In this document: in pieces, positions 58,661 to 64,000 of the stretch
Layout of the letters: every line of letters begins with the position of its first letter
How positions within the stretch are numbered: the stretch's first letter is position 1
Source of the DNA: Fusarium oxysporum f. sp. lycopersici 4287
Lineage: Eukaryota; Ascomycota; Sordariomycetes; Hypocreales; Nectriaceae
DNA: 64,000 nucleotides
Reading direction: 5' to 3'
Assembly: GCF_000149955.1 (NCBI RefSeq)
Contig: NC_030992.1
Span: forward strand, 3,240,850-3,304,849
The notes under the pieces: model-generated
Told to the model about the DNA's origin: nothing
Seen by the model: only the letters and a program-made list of their open reading frames with translations
The model's database searches: none
Position numbers and translations under genes: made by a program

Positions 58661-59499
58661 ACAAAAACTGGCGGTTTCCGGTCAAAGTCAAAGGTAGCAA
58701 TGGCAATGGAATTGGGCGTTGGGTCATAGATTTTGTCATGTATGAATGAGATTCCCCCGACACTGGGTCATTCGGTTTGGTCAAATTGGACCCGTCCAAC
58801 TTGTCGTTCATTTTATGGTCGATTTGCTCTTGTGAATGTGTATCTTGAATGTGCTTGTGTGTTTCATGGTCGTAACCTTGATTCAAGTTGTGAAAGAATT
58901 TCCTTTACCCCTCTTTATCCCCTCTTCTCATTATGATCTCTCGTTGATCTCTCTTCAACCACTACCTCCTGGAGATAGGGTTAAGGCACGGTAAATATTG
59001 CATGCCCTTTACCCCTTTCCCTTCTTGTGATCTCTATTCATCTTCAGCACCTCATGAGATCTTCTCTGATTCCAAGTGTTGCTCTCATCTCCCCCTTCGC
59101 AAAGTGAGGTCATCGCGAGTTCTCTGATTTGGTTTCTTTCAAAGCGCTGAGCTTTTCTATTTGCAACTCCATTTCCGCGTGTTACGAGTTACGACTTATC
59201 TTCGCTGTTTGATCTCGAAGGATACTCTCATATTGCCAGTTTTGGCCCAGCTTTGAAGAGTTGTGCGAGTTCCTCCCAAGAGCACAACTTGTGCAAAGCG
59301 AATGATCATATTTATCCACGTTCATTGAAGTATCCCTGAATCACGATGATTTTTATCCTTCACTCTCTTCACTAAAATCTGCTTCTCAAGTGGAGTGATC
59401 TGTAAGTGTGTTACAACTTCAACTCCAAGTCCTCAACTCCTTCAAGAAACTCATACACCTTTCACTCACAGGCACAACTCTCCTTTCCCAATTTGCAAA
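58661..59499. other. Intergenic region
   Basis: 839 bp between RPS19 and the deaminase-like gene, strongly pyrimidine-rich on the plus strand from about 58900 (CCCCTCTTTATCCCCTCTTC...). It is likely the promoter and leader of the downstream gene. The open frame continues upstream of 59500 to 59395 but has no ATG there. Confidence 0.45.
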
Positions 59500-60879
59500 A
59501 TGAACACACCGCAATCAGCAGCGTCAAGCTCGGAGGAAGTTGAAGAGGTTCTACCAGTCTTTGTGTCTGCTATTAGCAACCCATCACCCCTTATATACTT
59601 CCACCATATCATCGACTCTGAAACCACAAAGCTTACAGTTCAAGTCCTCGGGGCTAATATCTCCTTCGTCTTCAGCCATCGTCGAGCAAAGACCATTAAC
59701 AGGAGGTCTACTATCGAAAGGCAACTTGAAAACAAAACTACAGGGTTCATTTCCATTGTGTCTGCAAAATCTCAGCGTGTTGTCTTAGCGGCAGCTGAAT
59801 CAGGTCATGGCCTTGGACGATACGGCGACGTACTTGACAAGAAGAAAGGCATTCTTCCAAATAGTATTTGGACAAGGCGAGTCGCGGCCATGGGTAAGAC
59901 CCTTGGTTTGAACATGAGAAGACCCTTTGACAACCCTGGCCGAAGGGCTGGAAACACTGAAGGTATTTTTCTCGGGTCTCACGTTGAAGTCAAACTCGCA
60001 GTTCATGGTATTTGCGTTCTCCTCCAGACTTTCGGGATCACAAAAGACTTTAACAAAGTTACGATGAAGCAACTGAACCAACTTGGACAAGCCCGCTGGG
60101 AAGATGGATCTCGTCCCGTTCTCGAAGTGTACTTCTCCCGAAAGTTCTGCAAACCCTGCAAGACTCTTGTACAGAAATTGCAAGACGCCACTGGGGTTAC
60201 GATCAGACTTGTATGGAAGCATCGCCTCGTGATGAAGAAATACATCATCAGGCCAATAGATCGAAACCGAAAACCTGGCGAGCCCCTGCGAGCACAAGAG
60301 TTTGAGCCTCAAGACTACGACTTTGGAGATATCCTGCCTGATGATTCTGACATAGAAGTCATATCCGATGACGAGAGTGCCAAAGAAGAGGTTGAGAAGA
60401 TTGACCTTACCCACATTCGATCGACATCGCCAATTTCATGGAATCAAGAGATCGATGATTTTCTGGATGGTCTCGCTTATAGAGTAGGCCAGATGGAAGA
60501 CTGCCCAGAAGGCGCCAGATCAGCTATCGTCGAGTTTGCCAGTATTAGAGTCAACACCAAGAAGTCTCCCAATGCTACAAAAGTTAGCAAACCCCTGCCA
60601 GCGACGCCGGTTATAGAAGCACCAGCAGATTTCCTCGAGGGTGACGAGCGACAGCGGCAACGACATACGTTTCCTCGTGCGCAGAAAAGACTGTTTCGTG
60701 GACCACACGATAGGAATGACTCTAGAGCAAGGAGTGCTTCTCCCAGACGCCGGGCACAGATTGTCAGAGACCGCTCACCACGACGATACAATTTGGGACC
60801 ATTGGGACGCTATTCAACGGAAGCTCCTCAAGAGAGATCTTCAGCCAAAGCCAGTTCACGAGCTCACTCTATTCGCTGA
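59500..60879 (+). CDS. Deaminase-fold protein with putative SUMO-interacting motifs and RS-rich tail
   Basis: No named family is recognised with certainty. Single exon, 459 aa from the first ATG. The middle has the layout of the cytidine-deaminase-like fold. HVE (His161-Val-Glu163) opens a helix (HVEVKLAVHGICVLLQ). A strand (RPVLEVYFS) then leads into C-x2-C (Cys217, Cys220), which opens a helix (CKTLVQKLQDATG), followed by another strand (VTIRLVWKHRL). In that superfamily His and the two Cys bind zinc and the Glu moves the proton. After the fold come an acidic segment with two SUMO-interaction-like motifs, IEVISDDE (285-292) and IDLT (301-304), and an Arg/Ser-rich C-terminus (RSASPRRR, RDRSPRR) that suggests a nuclear place. 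The substrate (free nucleoside, RNA or DNA) is unknown. Confidence is high that it is a gene, moderate for the fold. Confidence 0.75.
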   Translation: MNTPQSAASSSEEVEEVLPVFVSAISNPSPLIYFHHIIDSETTKLTVQVLGANISFVFSHRRAKTINRRSTIERQLENKTTGFISIVSAKSQRVVLAAAESGHGLGRYGDVLDKKKGILPNSIWTRRVAAMGKTLGLNMRRPFDNPGRRAGNTEGIFLGSHVEVKLAVHGICVLLQTFGITKDFNKVTMKQLNQLGQARWEDGSRPVLEVYFSRKFCKPCKTLVQKLQDATGVTIRLVWKHRLVMKKYIIRPIDRNRKPGEPLRAQEFEPQDYDFGDILPDDSDIEVISDDESAKEEVEKIDLTHIRSTSPISWNQEIDDFLDGLAYRVGQMEDCPEGARSAIVEFASIRVNTKKSPNATKVSKPLPATPVIEAPADFLEGDERQRQRHTFPRAQKRLFRGPHDRNDSRARSASPRRRAQIVRDRSPRRYNLGPLGRYSTEAPQERSSAKASSRAHSIR

Positions 60880-61269
60880 TTCAATGTGATAAAATGATCA
60901 AGGGGTGTTCTACGAGAATCCTTATACAGATAAAGCATACGGCAACTATCTGAGTGCTGTTGAAGGACACAGAAATTCTGTCAAGGCGTCATTCAAGTTT
61001 TTGGAAGGCTGAAACCAACATTGTCTGTGTGAGATGAAGACTCTACTATACTTCTCAAACCGCGAAATGGGAGGATACTGCAAAGATCTATCACGGAAAG
61101 GGGAACATTTGTCAGAAGATCACAGGATCGATGTATCATCAAGTTCATGATTTTACGGCATTATCTTAGTTTTGGTAAAAATTGCTATCAACTGTTTACC
61201 TTGTATCCGTGTGTATTCGTTTGTTCTATTATCCATGAGACCTTCGCTTGTGTATCACTTCAACCCGTA
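60880..61269. other. Convergent 3' intergenic region
   Basis: 390 bp between two convergent stop codons; no gene or repeat is seen. Confidence 0.45.
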
Positions 61270-63471
61270 TTACTTCATATCCTTTCCAGCGCTCTCCTGT
61301 AACAGCTTCTTGAACCCATCTGCCAGCTCTTTTATCACCACATCTACATCGGGAGCTTCAGGTCCCTCCTCAGCTTCTTCGATCGCTGCTTGGAGGGCTT
61401 CCTCTCTCGCCTTTTCCGTGCCTTCAACTCCAATCTTGCCCATTGTGAGAGCATTCTTGACATCTTTTCCATGTCTGACGGGCCCCTTTGGCGTTTCTGG
61501 TGTTATAGCAGTGTCTTCTAGCAGACTCTGCCATCGGGAGAGATACATGCCTGGGCCTGACATATTACCTGATTCTGAATCGTCTGAGTCGATGATGCGC
61601 TGTAGGCGGCAGAGAGAAAGGGCCTCGACTTGCGCAAGGTATGCGGCGTGGTTATCCAATGAAATGAGAACTTCCTTTTGAGACTTCTCAGGAACCGACT
61701 GAAATAGCTTATTCAGTTGGTCGTCCATGGTACTCATATCAACAGTACCATTGCTCGCCTGCTCTCCAGCCTCGGCATTGCTCGTCTTTTGCACAGGCTT
61801 TCTTTCCTGGCGAAACTTTAGTACGGCATCGTTGGTCCATTTCTTCATCTCTTCCCAAACATCAGGACACGATGCCGCAAACGCATGGACCCATCTATAC
61901 ATGAGCCCTCGGTTTCTCATGAAAAGACCAACGTAATCGTCCACAGTTGGCATGCTACCGTCCTTCTTCGGCTTGCCAGCCTTGATGAACTCATCGATAA
62001 ATAATTGACCCGCTTCGACATGCTCCCGCAAATCTATCTGCGAGTGTACCATGCGGATCATAGGTTCATAGGCGGCAAATAGATCCTTGATAGTCGCGGT
62101 AAAGAGATCAGGAGGCTGGCGGCAGAAGGCTGTTGTGATGCTTTCACGATCGCGCACGGAGAGAAGAGCAGAATAATACTCGAGACACTGCGCGTGCTTC
62201 TGATCATCAAGCTGAGTTGCTAACGTGGGATTGGACCCGTTAAATATAGCGGTGATAATTGACTGAGCATGTTCCTCGCTGGCATTACGAACCGTCTTAT
62301 GCTCATCACGACTCATAGCGATATACTGACGAATAGCCTCGAGCATCTCGTCACTCGGTCGATCCTTAGCTCTCTCAACCTTGTCAGCACTCTTTCGGAA
62401 CTCTCCAGCGTCCCATGACAACACTAATGAGATAATCCGCTGCAAGAGGTTCATGCCATCGTCGGCGTTGGCGGTCAAGCCGATCCAGTTGGTGACGCTC
62501 GTAACGCTCAACTTTGCAAGGAGTAGGCGCATCATGGCGCTAATCATACTAGCGGCATTGCCCATTCGTAAAGTCTGCTTGACCATTTTGTACGGGATGA
62601 GGTTGTGGACATTTTCGAGGAGTTTGAGGAGATATTGGCCTTCTGGGGAGAGGACAAAGATGTGGTGGATGAAGGTGGCGAGGCTTTGGTTTTGTTAGTA
62701 GGAGGTGGTAGAGAATATCCTACGTGAAACTTACTGGATGATGGCATATTCAGCTGCTGCTCCAATGACTGGAGAATGACTCTCGAGATCTGAAGTTTTG
62801 CTGAAATGATCAAACATCTCATCTGCCAAACCTCCATAGACCAAGCCCTCAACAACATCATCCCACGCCTTTACCAAGTCTGCTGCCTTGGTCCGATCGT
62901 ACTCAACCTTCTTATCCGAAGACTTATCCGGTCGATTTGCTTTATTGACACCACCAAGAACTCCTCGACCAACCATTTCAAGAAGTCCACTCGACCCAGT
63001 CGCAAGCACTTTTCTCGTCCCCAGAGCCCCCTTATCATAGCTCTCTGAAAGTTCTGCCTCTCCGAGTCTCGTCAACAAGCCCTGTACTCTAACAGACCAA
63101 AACTCGCGTGGTAGATCTCGCACACCCGGAAGCTTCAGAATGAATCGCGTTAACATGGTCTGAAGAATAGGAGACGAAGAAGGTTTCTTATCGTCATCAT
63201 CGCTAGGAGTTTCCTTCACGTCTTTCGCTGCTCCTTGCTTTGGCGTTCCGGGTCTTGAGCTCACAGGTGTTCCAGCCCAGCTCCTCCATCCTGTGCTTGG
63301 GGGTGCGCTTTGTGTAGTTTGAGGTTCAACCGTTGCTCTTGAGAAAGGATAGCCATAGCCTGTGACTGCATCTGGATCCTTGAAGCCCTGGATTTCTGCG
63401 TATGTTTCGTGGTGCGTGAGGATATCAAATAAGGCATGCACCTGCTCAGGTGCGAGATTTGTAGACGTCAT
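61270..63471 (-). CDS. PX-associated (PXB) / DUF3818 protein without a visible PX domain
   Basis: Relative of yeast YPR097W/Lec1, a lipid-associated peripheral membrane protein. Exon 1 63471-62735, intron 62684-62734 (51 nt; GTAAGT, CTACTAAC branch, CAAAG), exon 2 62683-61270; 716 aa. The N-terminal part (PEQVHALFDILTHHETYAEI, later LPREFWSVRVQGLLTRLGEA) is the PXB domain. After an acidic/proline linker and a short central segment the protein goes directly into the DUF3818 domain (across the splice: AIIHLATFIHHIFVLSPEGQ, NLIPYKMVKQTLRMGNAASM). In the full-length relatives (about 1000 aa) a phosphoinositide-binding PX domain sits between these two. Here there is no room for it and no PX motif (RRYSDF-like or PPK). 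The C-terminal third is helical and charged. The start is the first ATG of the frame. It may act in lipid transport without direct phosphoinositide targeting. Confidence 0.83.
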
Positions 63472-64000
63472 GATATCTCATGTCACATCGAGGGCGTACG
63501 GCGTATAGAGGAAGGGAGATGAGTCTGAATAAATAGACGTGTGAGATGTGATTTTTCAGCGGCTTTTGATGGATGTGACGAGATGCTCCAGTGGTCAGTG
63601 GATATAGTGTCCGTTGTGAGAAAGATCCACTGACTCTTAGTGGAGGATTTATTGTGAAACTTTAGATCAATGAATAAGTGAATGAGGCCTCAAAGGGCAA
63701 GAATCATGGAGTGCCATACCTTCATGGTGTGGTGACGTAGTCTTGAGGCTGTACTCGCTAAACCTTTTCTGTACAAACCCCCACTATGATCGTTGACGTT
63801 TGATTACGGCTTCAGTATTTACCTCATTCTGTACACTTTGTTCAACAGTCAGGCCTTTTATTGCATATAGGGCCAACCACGGAATTTCAGGGAGCAAACT
63901 TATTGATTTGTTCGACCCTCGAAGCCCTTCCAACGCTGCATATCGCGCCATCACATCATAATGGAACAGAAACATTAACGGTAGAGAAGTCAATTTCAAC
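63472..64000. other. Right-edge region; possible 3' end of another minus-strand gene
   Basis: The first ~300 bp are the promoter side of the PXB/DUF3818 gene. A minus-strand frame is open from the window edge to a stop at 63784 (about 71 codons, ARYAALEGLRGSNKSISLLP...). It could be the C-terminus of a gene lying outside the window or a chance frame. There is no ATG and no domain. Confidence 0.25.

Noticed and set aside
1..64000. CRISPR arrays, rRNA genes, insertion sequences, telomeric arrays, secondary-metabolite gene cluster
   Set aside because: No regularly spaced repeats, no rRNA-like sequence, no transposase or LTR pairs, no telomere repeats beyond one short word, and no polyketide or peptide synthetase domains were seen.

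Overview
This is nuclear DNA of a filamentous ascomycete, most probably a Fusarium or close relative (Nectriaceae). Introns are short (mostly 44-85 nt) with GT...AG ends and CTAAC/CTGAC-type branch points. Coding and spacer base composition are balanced, and the recognisable proteins (class I chitin synthase, PXB/DUF3818 protein, LDB19-type arrestin, KEI1) are of Sordariomycete type. Splice models below were built by hand from splice signals, reading phase and protein-family fit. No alignment or transcript data were available.

Layout. Left block (1-24.5 kb), ordinary and gene-dense: ribose-5-phosphate isomerase (5' end only), KEI1 of inositolphosphorylceramide synthase, the 1537-aa sulfite reductase beta subunit, a class I chitin synthase, an MFS sugar/polyol transporter, a membrane-anchored double amidohydrolase, a LigB-type extradiol dioxygenase and a class I glutamine amidotransferase-like protein. 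Middle block (24.5-52.7 kb), gene-poor: an SRPK-like kinase with an apparent one-base frameshift, an LDB19/ART1-type arrestin, a two-exon proline-rich protein, a broken coiled-coil gene, a 7-TM protein, decayed coding traces, one cryptic three-exon small gene and an intron-bearing tRNA-Glu(TTC). Right block (52.7-64 kb), gene-dense again: MDM10, a ZIP zinc transporter, RPS19, a nuclear-looking deaminase-fold protein with two putative SUMO-interacting motifs, and a PXB/DUF3818 protein that lacks the usual PX domain.

No biosynthetic cluster or operon-like co-functional group is evident. The genes are mainly housekeeping (sulfur assimilation, sphingolipid synthesis, cell wall, mitochondrial outer membrane, translation, zinc uptake, transporter endocytosis), with accessory or lineage-specific genes in the middle. 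The most novel candidate is the deaminase-like protein at 59500-60879. Next are the cryptic gene at 51184-51669, the two interrupted genes (28.9 kb and 44.3 kb), the double amidohydrolase whose second half has lost its metal ligands, and a cluster of GATA-factor sites in an 8-kb stretch with no detectable gene.
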